Under the pieces are notes generated by a model that was given only the letters and a program-made list of their open reading frames with translations, was not told where the DNA came from and ran no database searches. 64,000 bases of DNA from Gammaproteobacteria bacterium UBA2675 (GTDB taxonomy: Bacteria; Pseudomonadota; Gammaproteobacteria; Pseudomonadales; Pseudohongiellaceae), in the NCBI GenBank assembly GCA_002354805.1, contig DEMH01000014.1, positions 1-64,000 on the forward strand, read 5' to 3'. Shown here one piece after another: positions 34,040-42,672 of this stretch. Each line of letters starts with the position of its first letter. Positions within the stretch are counted from its first letter, which is position 1. A program made the position numbers and the translations under genes.

Positions 34040-36526
34040 ATGAGCAACAGCAAAGAAACTCAATACAATCCACAAGAAGTGGAGACACAGGCACAGCAAT
34101 ACTGGGAGCAACACCAGTCATTCAAGGCCAGCGAAGACCCGACCCGGGAAAAGTTCTACTGCCTGTCCATGTTCCCGTATCCCAGTGGCCACCTGCACAT
34201 GGGACACGTCAGAAACTACCTGATTGGCGATGTCATCAGCCGCTATCAGCGAATGCAGGGCAAGAGTGTGCTGCAGCCCATGGGTTGGGACGCGTTCGGT
34301 CTGCCTGCGGAAAATGCCGCCATGCAGCGCGGTATCGCGCCGGCCTCATGGACCTGGAGCAACATCGACTACATGCGCAAGCAGCTCAAACAGCTGGGTT
34401 ATGCCTATGACTGGAGCCGGGAGCTGGCAACCTGTCATCCGGACTACTACCGCTGGGAACAATGGTTTTTTACACGTCTGTTCGAGAAAGGTCTTGTCTA
34501 CAAAAAAGAAGCCGAAGTGAACTGGGATCCCGTCGATCAGACAGTGCTTGCCAATGAGCAGGTGGTTGACGGACGCGGCTGGCGGTCCGGCGCCCTGGTG
34601 GAGCGTCGCAAGATTCCCCAGTGGTTCATCAGGATCACGGCCTATGCCCAGGAACTGCTGGATGACCTGGACAAACTGGATGGCTGGCCAGACGAAGTGC
34701 GAACCATGCAGGCCAACTGGATTGGTCGATCTGAAGGTGTCGAGCTTGGCTTCGAAGTGGCAGGTCAGGACACCAGGCTGACCGTCTACACAACCCGCCC
34801 GGACACTCTGATGGGCGTGAGCTATGTCGCTGTTGCGCCTCAGCATCCACTGGCCTTACAGGCGGCCGAACAGAACGCCGGGCTTGCACGCTTCATTGAA
34901 GAACAAAGCCACATTAAAGTGGCAGAAGCCGACATGGCAACGATGGAAAAGAAAGGCATGGACAGCGGGCTCAAAGCCGTTCACCCGATCAGCGGCGAAC
35001 AGGTTCCGGTGTTTGTCGCCAACTTCGTGCTGATGAGTTATGGCACCGGTGCCGTGATGGCCGTGCCTGCCCATGACCAACGCGATTACGAATTTGCACG
35101 CAAGTACGATTTGCCCATCAAGCAGGTAATCAAACCTGACAGTGATGACGAAGTCTGCAATCTTGAGGAGCAGGCTTTTACCAGCAAAGGAGTTCTTATC
35201 AACTCCGGCCAGTTTGACGGCATGGATTCGGCGACTGCTTTTGATGCAATTGAAAAATGGCTGCGCGAGCGGGGCCTTGGCAGCAAACAGATCAATTTCC
35301 GCCTGCGTGACTGGGGTGTATCCCGGCAACGTTACTGGGGCACCCCAATCCCGATCATCAACTGCCCGGACTGTGGCGCAGTGCCGGTACCTGAGCAGGA
35401 TCTGCCAGTAGTACTGCCGGAAGATGTCAGCTTTACTGACTCCGGCTCTCCATTAAAGAAAATGCCGGAATTCTATAGCGTCAAATGCCCCTCTTGTGGC
35501 GGTGATGCAGAGCGCGAGACAGACACCTTCGATACCTTCATGGAGTCGTCCTGGTATTATGCCCGATACAGCTGTCCTGACCTCAAGACAGGCATGCTCG
35601 ACGAGCGCGCAAACTACTGGCTGTCAGTGGATCAGTATATCGGCGGCATTGAACACGCCATTCTTCATCTGCTGTACGCGCGCTTCTTCCACAAACTGAT
35701 GCGCGACGAGGGTCTCATTTCCTCGGACGAACCTTTCAAGCGCCTGCTGACCCAGGGCATGGTGCTCAAAGACGGCAGCAAGATGTCCAAGTCCAAAGGC
35801 AACACCGTGGAACCAGCCAAACTGATCGAGCAGTATGGTGCAGACACGGTGAGACTGTTCACGATGTTTGCCGCACCGCCCAACCAGTCTCTTGAGTGGT
35901 CGGACAGCGGTGTGGAAGGCAGCTCAAGATTCCTGCGCAAACTCTGGCGCGTCGTCACCAGCTACGGCCAGAGCACCTCGCCTTCGCAACGGCCGGATCA
36001 GACCCAGTTGGACAGTGAGCAGAAGCAGCTGCGCCATAAAACGCATACGACTCTGGAAAAAGTCAGCGACGACTATGGGCGACGGCAGACTTTCAACACT
36101 GCCATCGCAGCCATCATGGAACTGGTTAACAGCATCACCCGTTTCCAGGATGACCGCGCAGACAAACTGACTGATCAGGATAGTGCCGTCATTGGCGAAG
36201 CCCTGCAGATTGTGCTGCTTGGCCTGTCGCCAGTTGTTCCTCACTTTTGCCACGCTCTCTGGGCAAGTATCGGAAAACCGGGCGCCATCATTGATGAGCC
36301 CTGGCCGACGGTTGATCAGGCCGCTCTTGTACAGGATGAGATTCAGGTCGTCATACAGGTCAATGGCAAACTGCGTGGCAAGTTGACCGTCGCGCGTGAC
36401 ACTGGCAAGGACAAGCTGGAAGCACTGGCTATGGCCGATGACAACGTACAACGGCACATTGCCGACAAGACCGTTCGCAAGGTGATTGTTGTGCCGGGCA
36501 AGCTGATCAACATTGTGGTGGGCTGA
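34040..36526 (+). CDS. leuS: Leucyl-tRNA synthetase
   Basis: This class I synthetase charges tRNA-Leu. The 828-residue protein shows the HIGH-type motif PSGHLHMGHVRN near residue 50, the CP1 editing domain with the threonine-rich YTTRPDTLMG segment near 252, a zinc-like CPDCGAVPVP module, KMSKSKG near residue 586 and a C-terminal tRNA-binding domain ending in VIVVPGKLINIVV. The stop overlaps the lptE start as TGATG. The order leuS-lptE-holA is conserved in gammaproteobacteria. Confidence 0.98.
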   Translation: MSNSKETQYNPQEVETQAQQYWEQHQSFKASEDPTREKFYCLSMFPYPSGHLHMGHVRNYLIGDVISRYQRMQGKSVLQPMGWDAFGLPAENAAMQRGIAPASWTWSNIDYMRKQLKQLGYAYDWSRELATCHPDYYRWEQWFFTRLFEKGLVYKKEAEVNWDPVDQTVLANEQVVDGRGWRSGALVERRKIPQWFIRITAYAQELLDDLDKLDGWPDEVRTMQANWIGRSEGVELGFEVAGQDTRLTVYTTRPDTLMGVSYVAVAPQHPLALQAAEQNAGLARFIEEQSHIKVAEADMATMEKKGMDSGLKAVHPISGEQVPVFVANFVLMSYGTGAVMAVPAHDQRDYEFARKYDLPIKQVIKPDSDDEVCNLEEQAFTSKGVLINSGQFDGMDSATAFDAIEKWLRERGLGSKQINFRLRDWGVSRQRYWGTPIPIINCPDCGAVPVPEQDLPVVLPEDVSFTDSGSPLKKMPEFYSVKCPSCGGDAERETDTFDTFMESSWYYARYSCPDLKTGMLDERANYWLSVDQYIGGIEHAILHLLYARFFHKLMRDEGLISSDEPFKRLLTQGMVLKDGSKMSKSKGNTVEPAKLIEQYGADTVRLFTMFAAPPNQSLEWSDSGVEGSSRFLRKLWRVVTSYGQSTSPSQRPDQTQLDSEQKQLRHKTHTTLEKVSDDYGRRQTFNTAIAAIMELVNSITRFQDDRADKLTDQDSAVIGEALQIVLLGLSPVVPHFCHALWASIGKPGAIIDEPWPTVDQAALVQDEIQVVIQVNGKLRGKLTVARDTGKDKLEALAMADDNVQRHIADKTVRKVIVVPGKLINIVVG

Positions 36527-37014
36527 TGAACACTTTACGCCGTCTGTTGCTGATCTCGCTGCTTGTGGCCTTGTCTGGCTGTGGCTTCGCGCTTCGCGGC
36601 GCACAGACAGCCGTATTGCCGATGCAGCAGATGGCGCTGACCGTGCCATCAGGCCCCTACCCTTTGCAGGGAGCACTGGAAGACACTCTGGAAGCCAGCA
36701 ATGTCGAGATTGTTCAGGCCAACGGCCAGGTTCTGGAACTGGCTCTGTCTGCGGAGCAACTGGAGCGGCGTGCAATCAGCATCAATACGCGCGCCGGCGC
36801 GGGTCAGTACGAACTTTTGCTGAGTGTCGATGCCGCTTTGCGACAGGGCGGTCAAGTCATCGCTGGTCCCGAGACCTTTCAGGCACGGGGCACATTTTAC
36901 GAAGACACTGCGAACATCAGTGGCAGCAACAGCGGGCTGGAGCTGACGTTGAATGACATGCGGCGCGAGCTCGCCGACAACATCGTCCGACGCCTGCAGG
37001 CCGTGGAATTATGA
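36526..37014 (+). CDS. lptE: LPS-assembly lipoprotein LptE
   Basis: LptE is the outer-membrane lipoprotein that plugs the LptD barrel and delivers LPS to the cell surface. The 162-residue precursor has lipobox LSGC with lipidated C19, followed by GFALRG, the usual start of mature LptE. The start overlaps leuS by one base and the end overlaps holA by four. Sequence is otherwise divergent, as is normal for this family, so the call rests on lipobox, length and context. Confidence 0.92.
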   Translation: MNTLRRLLLISLLVALSGCGFALRGAQTAVLPMQQMALTVPSGPYPLQGALEDTLEASNVEIVQANGQVLELALSAEQLERRAISINTRAGAGQYELLLSVDAALRQGGQVIAGPETFQARGTFYEDTANISGSNSGLELTLNDMRRELADNIVRRLQAVEL

Positions 37015-38054
37015 AGCTGTATGCCGATCAGTTAGCCCGACACTTTCAGTCAGGAAAACTGATGCCAGGCTACTGGCTGGCCGGTGATGAACCACTGCAG
37101 ATGCGTGACTGTGCAGATCTTGTCCGACAGACCACCAGGACACTGGGTTATACCGAACGCGAAGTCTACGAGGCAGACCGGCAGTTTGACTGGCGATCAT
37201 TGACTTCTGCGGGTGCCAGCATGTCATTGTTCAGTGACAAAAAGCTGATCGAGCTGCGCCTGGGCTCAAGCAAGATTGCCGACGCCGACAGAAAGCTGCT
37301 GATCGAGTATCTTAAGTCAGCCCCGGCAGACACCTTGCTGCTGATCCTGAGCCCCCGTATTGAGGGCGCTGCAACCAAAACCCAGTGGTTCAGGCAACTC
37401 GAGTCAATGCTTGGAGTTGTGCAGCTGTACCCGTTGGAGGCATCACGCCTGCCAGCATGGATCACGCAACGCCTTTCCCAACATCAATTGAGCGCTGACG
37501 CCGATGCCTGCCAACTGCTTGCAGATCGGGTTGAAGGCAACATGCTGGCAGCGGACCAGGAGATTGAAAAACTATCCTTGCTGTTCGGATCTGGCACACA
37601 TCTTGACGCTGCTGCGATCGCACGCAGCGTTGCAGATAACTCGCGCTTCAATGTGTTTGCGCTGATTGATGCCAGCCTGGCTGGCGAGGGTGGCAAGGCG
37701 ATAAGAACACTGCGGCGTATGCGCGACGAGGGCGCCCAGGCCCTGATGATCAATACCATGCTGGCCCGTGAGCTACGCGCTCTACATGGGATGGCCTGTC
37801 AAATGCAGCGAGGTCTGTCGGCACAAAGTGTCATACAGTCCCAGCGGGTCTGGAAATCAAGACAGGCGCTAATGACTGCCGCCTTAAACCGGCTGAGCGA
37901 ACCAGCGCTGAGAAGCCAGTTGACACTGGCCAGGCAGATTGACATCAGCGTCAAGGGCCTCACCCACCTGTCTGCGTGGGAGCTGCTGGAGCAGCTTGTC
38001 GCCAGGCTGAGTGGCCACGCGCTTAAACTCCCATCCGGCTCAATGTGGCAATAA
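37011..38054 (+). CDS. holA: DNA polymerase III delta subunit
   Basis: The delta subunit of the clamp loader opens the beta clamp. The 347-residue protein begins MKLYADQLARHF and contains GDEPLQMRDCADLVR (residues 24-38), the family's first helix region. RVEGNMLAADQEIEKLSLLF near residue 165 is another conserved block. It overlaps lptE by 4 bp and its 3' end overlaps the convergent DUF4404 gene by 32 bp. Confidence 0.95.
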   Translation: MKLYADQLARHFQSGKLMPGYWLAGDEPLQMRDCADLVRQTTRTLGYTEREVYEADRQFDWRSLTSAGASMSLFSDKKLIELRLGSSKIADADRKLLIEYLKSAPADTLLLILSPRIEGAATKTQWFRQLESMLGVVQLYPLEASRLPAWITQRLSQHQLSADADACQLLADRVEGNMLAADQEIEKLSLLFGSGTHLDAAAIARSVADNSRFNVFALIDASLAGEGGKAIRTLRRMRDEGAQALMINTMLARELRALHGMACQMQRGLSAQSVIQSQRVWKSRQALMTAALNRLSEPALRSQLTLARQIDISVKGLTHLSAWELLEQLVARLSGHALKLPSGSMWQ

Positions 38055-38280
38055 TCTCACGCATCAATCGCTCGGCAACAGGATGTGTCGCAGCGAAGCG
38101 AGCCTCCAGCGCTATGGCATTATCCATTTCCGGACTGTTCCGCGCCGATGTTTCCAGCAGCGTATCAACATCGTCATCAAGCTGGCGCGCCAGTGCCAGT
38201 GTGTCGTCGTCCAGATCCTCTGTTTTCGCTAGCTCCGATTGAAGCTCCTGCAGCAACTGCCTGATTCTTTCCTGACTCAC
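38023..38280 (-). CDS. DUF4404 family protein
   Basis: This 85-residue, strongly helical and acidic protein is of the DUF4404 type with unknown function. RIRQLLQELQSELAKTEDLDDDTLALARQLDDDV and the late EARFAATHPVAERLMREIIATLSRMGV are characteristic. The last 32 bp overlap the 3' end of holA on the other strand. From memory the same convergent pair exists in Pseudomonas, so the overlap seems conserved. AGGAATACGT-type spacing before the ATG is weak but adequate. Confidence 0.8.
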   Translation of the reverse strand: MSQERIRQLLQELQSELAKTEDLDDDTLALARQLDDDVDTLLETSARNSPEMDNAIALEARFAATHPVAERLMREIIATLSRMGV

Positions 38281-38337
38281 ACGTATTCCTCCATCGTGAA
38301 TGAATACATGTTAATGCCAGTCAAACGGCGGCACAAG

Positions 38338-38360
38338 CAGAACCGGTGCGACCGGCTCTG
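38338..38360 (-). terminator. Hairpin downstream of the GNAT-like gene
   Basis: A 10-bp stem with one mismatch (38338-38347 with 38351-38360) and a 3-nt loop lies 35 bp past the stop of the minus-strand gene that ends at 38395. There is no T-run, so it could be a weak terminator or an mRNA end structure. The rest of the 38281-38394 gap shows nothing else. Confidence 0.3.
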
Positions 38361-38394
38361 CTCAGTGTGAAGCCAGACTACTCCCAGGCGCCCG

Positions 38395-39018
38395 TCAACT
38401 CGCCCTGCTGGCGACGCGGGAGTAGGCACGCTGCTTGAGACGACGGTGGAAACGACGCTCGCGGCTCTTGTACTCGAACCAGTAACGAGGCACATTCAAC
38501 AGCAGTGACCAGCGTGTTGTGTAGCTTACCCGGATAGTTGAATGGCTCTTGTCGCCAGACATCAGCATCGGAGCACCTTCATAAATGTCCTTGGCACCCG
38601 TCATGGCGTGGACGTGTCTGATATTGATATTACGCTGATTCGCCATCAACAGCACAAACTGTTTACGGCACTTAAAGGCGTCAAGTATCAGTTTTAACCA
38701 GATACTGAACTGTTCAGAAGCTGTTTTCAGTGAAGCACTCATCCAGACACCGTTAATCTCCATCATGTCATAGGCTTCGTTGCGGAAGAATTCATGTGAT
38801 TCCCTGACATCATCGGGAACAAACATCAGACTTCTGAACTCCGGTTTGGTAACCAGCATGTACCCACCAACCATCTCGTCACCCTTGAAGCCAGCCACAA
38901 AAGTGCTGCGCCGCGCATAGTCGTAAGGCAGCTTGACACCGACGTAGCCCTCAAAACGGCTCAAAAAATACTCGATATCTTTTTCCTGGGTCAGAGTTTT
39001 GAATTTGATCGCTTCCAT
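38395..39018 (-). CDS. GNAT-like protein of unknown function
   Basis: I do not recognise a named family. The 207 residues resemble an acyl-CoA N-acyltransferase fold: an early strand pair STFVAGFKGDEMVGGYMLV (39-57), a central strand MMEINGVWMSASLK (85-98), a helix, then FVLLMANQRNINIRHVHAMTGAKDIYEG (121-148), which recalls the last GNAT strand and helix. The C-terminal 45 residues are very basic (RERRFHRRLKQR). GAGGAT lies six bases before the ATG. It overlaps the methyltransferase gene by 28 bp. A small-molecule acyltransferase is plausible but inferred. Confidence 0.5.
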   Translation of the reverse strand: MEAIKFKTLTQEKDIEYFLSRFEGYVGVKLPYDYARRSTFVAGFKGDEMVGGYMLVTKPEFRSLMFVPDDVRESHEFFRNEAYDMMEINGVWMSASLKTASEQFSIWLKLILDAFKCRKQFVLLMANQRNINIRHVHAMTGAKDIYEGAPMLMSGDKSHSTIRVSYTTRWSLLLNVPRYWFEYKSRERRFHRRLKQRAYSRVASRAS

Positions 39019-39557
39019 CGTTTTATCCTCGGTAGGAACATGCCTACGTGTTGTTGGTAAAGTTTATACTCGGTTGCCTGATCACTGTTCAGGATCATGC
39101 GCTCTTCCTTTCTAGCAGACATCACATAAAACGCCATCAGATACACGAAGCTCAGCCATAACAGTATCGTACCGAAAAGCCACGTACTGGCGAACCAGGC
39201 AATCATGTATGAGACATAGAATGGATGACGAAAAACACCAAACGGACCTGATGTCACAATACTTCCGACATGGTTACTAAATGCGAAGTCAAGTGACTTG
39301 GCGGTGCTTATCGCTGACCAGAATATCACCAGCGAAAGGCTGTACAAGAGCGCACAAATGATCAGCTCTGGTTTTGTGATATCCGTCACATTATAAAAAA
39401 GCCATGCGGTTGACAGCATTTGAATCGCGACTGCAGAATCATACGTCAATGCGCGTAGTCGGCCAGTGCCAACATTAACGGTAAAGAAACGGAAACGAGC
39501 CCAGACAAGGCTCAGCACAATAGTCAGATATAGCGAAAAAACCGCCACTTGCAGCAT
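38991..39557 (-). CDS. ICMT/PEMT-like integral membrane methyltransferase
   Basis: This 188-residue membrane protein has five hydrophobic segments and the signature of isoprenylcysteine carboxyl methyltransferase-like proteins: GPFGVFRHPFYVSY (R110, H111, P112) and E151-E152 after the last membrane segment, which bind S-adenosylmethionine. Such enzymes methylate small lipophilic acids, phospholipid head groups or thiols. AAGGGA lies seven bases before ATG 39557. It is first in a two-gene operon with the GNAT-like gene and divergent from the cyclase. The substrate is unknown. Confidence 0.72.
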   Translation of the reverse strand: MLQVAVFSLYLTIVLSLVWARFRFFTVNVGTGRLRALTYDSAVAIQMLSTAWLFYNVTDITKPELIICALLYSLSLVIFWSAISTAKSLDFAFSNHVGSIVTSGPFGVFRHPFYVSYMIAWFASTWLFGTILLWLSFVYLMAFYVMSARKEERMILNSDQATEYKLYQQHVGMFLPRIKRWKRSNSKL

Positions 39558-39595
39558 GACACAATCCCTTTGCAGTATGATGAAACTTTGACATT

Positions 39596-39624
39596 GTTAT
39601 ACACTCCAGTCCGCATGTTCGCAA
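39596..39624 (-). promoter_or_regulatory. Leftward promoter of the methyltransferase-GNAT operon
   Basis: On the minus strand TTGCGA (39619-39624), a 17-nt spacer and TATAAC (39596-39601) place a start of transcription near 39589, about 32 nt before ATG 39557. The -35 touches the -35 of the rightward cyclase promoter. Confidence 0.55.
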
Positions 39625-39652
39625 TTGCCGACTGGCACCAATTATGTATAAT
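39625..39652 (+). promoter_or_regulatory. Rightward promoter of the nucleotidyl cyclase gene
   Basis: TTGCCG (39625-39630), a 16-nt spacer and a perfect TATAAT (39647-39652) predict transcription from about 39659, 37 nt before the cyclase ATG at 39696. The two -35 boxes of the divergent promoters are directly adjacent, so RNA polymerase or a single regulator could affect both. Confidence 0.55.
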
Positions 39653-39695
39653 CTGCACACACCCAGGATCAGGCCCGCATCATGACTTTGCGACT

Positions 39696-41078
39696 ATGAA
39701 AACAGACAAATACGCGGCGTACTGTAAAGAGCACGCTGCAGAATTCAGGGACGAAATGCGCGAGGATGCTGCCAAGGCATTGCGCAACTGGCCAGGAAAA
39801 GCCGCAGCGGTTTTGCTGGCACTGTCTTCGATGCTGACCTGGAGCAATTTGCAGGACAGCGGCAACCCTTACGCACTGCACAGTATGTTTGCCTATGCAC
39901 CACCAATTGCGCTGGTGTTTCTTTATCCACTACTGACACTGCTGTTCGCCGGATTCGAAAAATATTCGCGCAGTGTCCTCGACATATTCCTGCTGAGTAT
40001 TCTTGGGGGGTTCTGCCTGACGCTGCATTTTGTGTTTGAACCCGACCTTTCAGAGAGTTATCAGTCCGACGCCTTCCTGGCGCTGTCAGGCCAGATCAAC
40101 TTTGTGGTGTTGATGACCACCGCCTTTTCGTACCATATAAGCTTCGCGCTCACATTGCTGCGCAATACCATTTTTGCTCTGCTGGCAGCCCTTCTGATTT
40201 TCCTGATCAATCCGGAGTTTCTCGCCATCAACGCCATACAGCTGGTACAGGGTTATCTTGGCGGCATCATTGTCAGCTGGCTGTTCTTCCGCCGAATACA
40301 GACACGCTTCTACTACAAATCCATTGACGCAGACACCCGTCAGCATCTGTACAAGCAACTGTCCAAGCTGGTTTACCCGCACCAGCTGGAGCGAATCAAG
40401 GCCGGCGACCAACTCGAATCCACCATGCCTGTTGAGAAAAGCAAAGCTATTATCAACGTCTTTGATATCCAGAACTCAAGCAATATAAAACATGAACGAA
40501 CTCAGGATTTTTTCCTCGAGGTGTTCCGCGCGTTTTCGCAGATATGCATGATGGGTTACAAACATAATCCATTACAGGCGCGCGCATTCCGACTCAAGGA
40601 GACTGGCGACGGTTTCATCAGTGCGGTTGGGTACCCATTTCTGACGGATCAGAAACACACGCTTGCAGATCATGCTGTCGAAACCGCCCTGCTGATGTTC
40701 CGGGCGTTTAACACGGAAGTCGACAAATTTGCCTATGGTTATCCAATCAAAGCGGCAATGGGGCTTGCCTACAATTCGGTTCAGGGCACGTTCCAGAGCA
40801 GTGGTATTCGCGCCTACGATCTGTTCGGTGATGCGCTGGTCCAGGCCTATCGCTATGAAGAACTTCGAAAGCACCCCGTGATCCAGAAAGCCATCCACGC
40901 CCGTGCCGATGATCTTGGGCTGCGCCACTACAATATCCTGATCATTCAGGAAGTGATTTTCAATACGCTGTGCGACGGCTTCAAGTCACTGTTTACCCCG
41001 CTTCCGCTTGCGCGTGAGGACCACCCGATCCCACAGGATCCTGACGCACAATATATCTATTTTCACATCCTCGACTGA
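39696..41078 (+). CDS. Membrane-anchored class III nucleotidyl (adenylyl) cyclase
   Basis: This 460-residue protein has about six membrane helices between residues 36 and 200, then a class III cyclase domain (about 248-425). Metal-binding aspartates are D257 (NVFDIQ) and D305 (LKETGDGF). K301 and D375 (AYDLFGD) fit the adenine-selecting pair, suggesting cAMP. The transition-state arginine R386 is present but the expected asparagine position (382) is Val. The ATG at 39696 fits the promoter; upstream in-frame codons are in the promoter itself. No good Shine-Dalgarno is visible. The N-terminal domain has no HAMP or PAS that I recognise. Confidence 0.8.
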   Translation: MKTDKYAAYCKEHAAEFRDEMREDAAKALRNWPGKAAAVLLALSSMLTWSNLQDSGNPYALHSMFAYAPPIALVFLYPLLTLLFAGFEKYSRSVLDIFLLSILGGFCLTLHFVFEPDLSESYQSDAFLALSGQINFVVLMTTAFSYHISFALTLLRNTIFALLAALLIFLINPEFLAINAIQLVQGYLGGIIVSWLFFRRIQTRFYYKSIDADTRQHLYKQLSKLVYPHQLERIKAGDQLESTMPVEKSKAIINVFDIQNSSNIKHERTQDFFLEVFRAFSQICMMGYKHNPLQARAFRLKETGDGFISAVGYPFLTDQKHTLADHAVETALLMFRAFNTEVDKFAYGYPIKAAMGLAYNSVQGTFQSSGIRAYDLFGDALVQAYRYEELRKHPVIQKAIHARADDLGLRHYNILIIQEVIFNTLCDGFKSLFTPLPLAREDHPIPQDPDAQYIYFHILD

Positions 41079-41179
41079 GCTGCTTACGGTGGGCCCGGGG
41101 CCACTGCCATGAAATCCTGTAGCCGATACGCTATAATGCTGCGGCTTTGATATTCCCATTCATCACCACAGGATGACAA

Positions 41180-42670
41180 ATGACAGACGCCAATGCATCA
41201 GTTGCCGCCAGTAGTCTAGATAATGACAAGAAGCACACCGTCGAAAAAATCGGCGGCACTTCAATGAGTCAATTTGACGCAGTTCGACAGAATATCTTCA
41301 TGAACCCCGCGCTCAATGGTGATTACTACCAGCGAATTTTTGTTGTATCAGCGTATGCCGGCATCACCAACATGCTTTTGGAGCATAAAAAAACTGGACA
41401 ACCGGGCATTTACGCGCTGTTCTCTGACGCTGAAGAACAGCAAAGCTGGCGCGACGCTTTCAATGCATTGCGTGATCGCATGCTGGAGATTAATGCCGAT
41501 TTATTCGCCCCGCACGCACCCAGCGAGAAAGAAGAGGCCGACAGCTTCATTCTGGACCGCCTGAACGATGCAGAAAGCGTTCTGGAAGACGTTTCCAGCC
41601 TCTGCCAGCACGGCCATTTTGCGCTGTCTGACTATCTCCAGACGGTTCGCGAGATGCTTGCCAGTCTGGGCGAAATGCACAGCGCCTCAAATACAGCGCA
41701 ACTACTCCGTTTGCACGGACTGAACGCACGTCTCGTCGACCTGTCAGGCTGGGCCAGCACCAAACATCTGTCGCTGGACGAGCATATAACCCGGGCTTTT
41801 GAGGGCATCGACCTGAGCAGAGAACTGCCTATTGCAACCGGTTACAGCCATTGTGATGGCGGCCTGATGGCAATATTCGACCGTGGCTACAGCGAAATGA
41901 CCTTCAGTCGAATTGCCGTGCTGACGGGCGCCCGCGAAGCGGTCATCCACAAGGAATTCCACCTCAGCAGCGCCGATCCGGGCATTGTTGGAGAAGACAA
42001 GGCCGTACCGATTGGCCGAACAAACTATGATGTGGCAGACCAACTGGCTAATCTTGGCATGGAAGCAATCCATCCCCGGGCCGCCAAAGGCCTGCGGCAG
42101 AGCAACATCCATTTGCGCGTGAAGAATACCTTTGAGCCGGAACACAACGGCACCTTGATCACACGCGACTACGTCAGCGAATCTGCCTGCGTTGAAATCA
42201 TCGCCGGCCGCAAAGGTGTTTATGCCATTGAACTGTTTGACCAGGATATGGTGGGCGACCTTTCCCATTACGAGAAGCAGTTCCTCGGGCAGATCACTCG
42301 GTATAAAGCGCAGGTGATCAACAAAGACCTTAATGCCAACACGATTACACACTATCTGTCTGCCAACCTGAAAACTGTCAAGCGCATCCAGGCATCATTG
42401 GCTGAGCTTTTCCCGGGTGCCGAGATCAATGTGCGCAAGGTGTGTATCGTATCGGCAATCGGCAGTGACCTGAAGATTCCAGGCATGCTGGCGCGCACGG
42501 CCAAAGCTCTGGCCGATGCTGGTGTTGATATTCAGGGTGTGCACCAGTGCATGCGCCAGGTAGACATGCAGTTTGTACTGGACGAGGATGACTTCGAAAA
42601 GGCGATAAAAGCCATGCATGAGCAACTGGTGGAAGTATACAACCACGGCCGCGCCATCAAGCTGGCCTGA
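41180..42670 (+). CDS. Aspartokinase of the ectoine-cluster type (Ask_Ect-like)
   Basis: This enzyme phosphorylates aspartate at the head of the aspartate-semialdehyde pathway. At 496 residues it resembles the special aspartokinase found with ectABC rather than LysC: HTVEKIGGTSMSQFDAV (about residues 19-35), IFVVSAYAGITNMLLEHKKTGQPG, and a C-terminal ACT region VCIVSAIGSDLKIPGML. No ectA, ectB or ectC is present in the window. TATAAT at 41132-41137 lies 43 bp upstream of the ATG. A class V aminotransferase starts 2 bp after its stop. Confidence 0.85.
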   Translation: MTDANASVAASSLDNDKKHTVEKIGGTSMSQFDAVRQNIFMNPALNGDYYQRIFVVSAYAGITNMLLEHKKTGQPGIYALFSDAEEQQSWRDAFNALRDRMLEINADLFAPHAPSEKEEADSFILDRLNDAESVLEDVSSLCQHGHFALSDYLQTVREMLASLGEMHSASNTAQLLRLHGLNARLVDLSGWASTKHLSLDEHITRAFEGIDLSRELPIATGYSHCDGGLMAIFDRGYSEMTFSRIAVLTGAREAVIHKEFHLSSADPGIVGEDKAVPIGRTNYDVADQLANLGMEAIHPRAAKGLRQSNIHLRVKNTFEPEHNGTLITRDYVSESACVEIIAGRKGVYAIELFDQDMVGDLSHYEKQFLGQITRYKAQVINKDLNANTITHYLSANLKTVKRIQASLAELFPGAEINVRKVCIVSAIGSDLKIPGMLARTAKALADAGVDIQGVHQCMRQVDMQFVLDEDDFEKAIKAMHEQLVEVYNHGRAIKLA

Positions 42671-42672
42671 GC

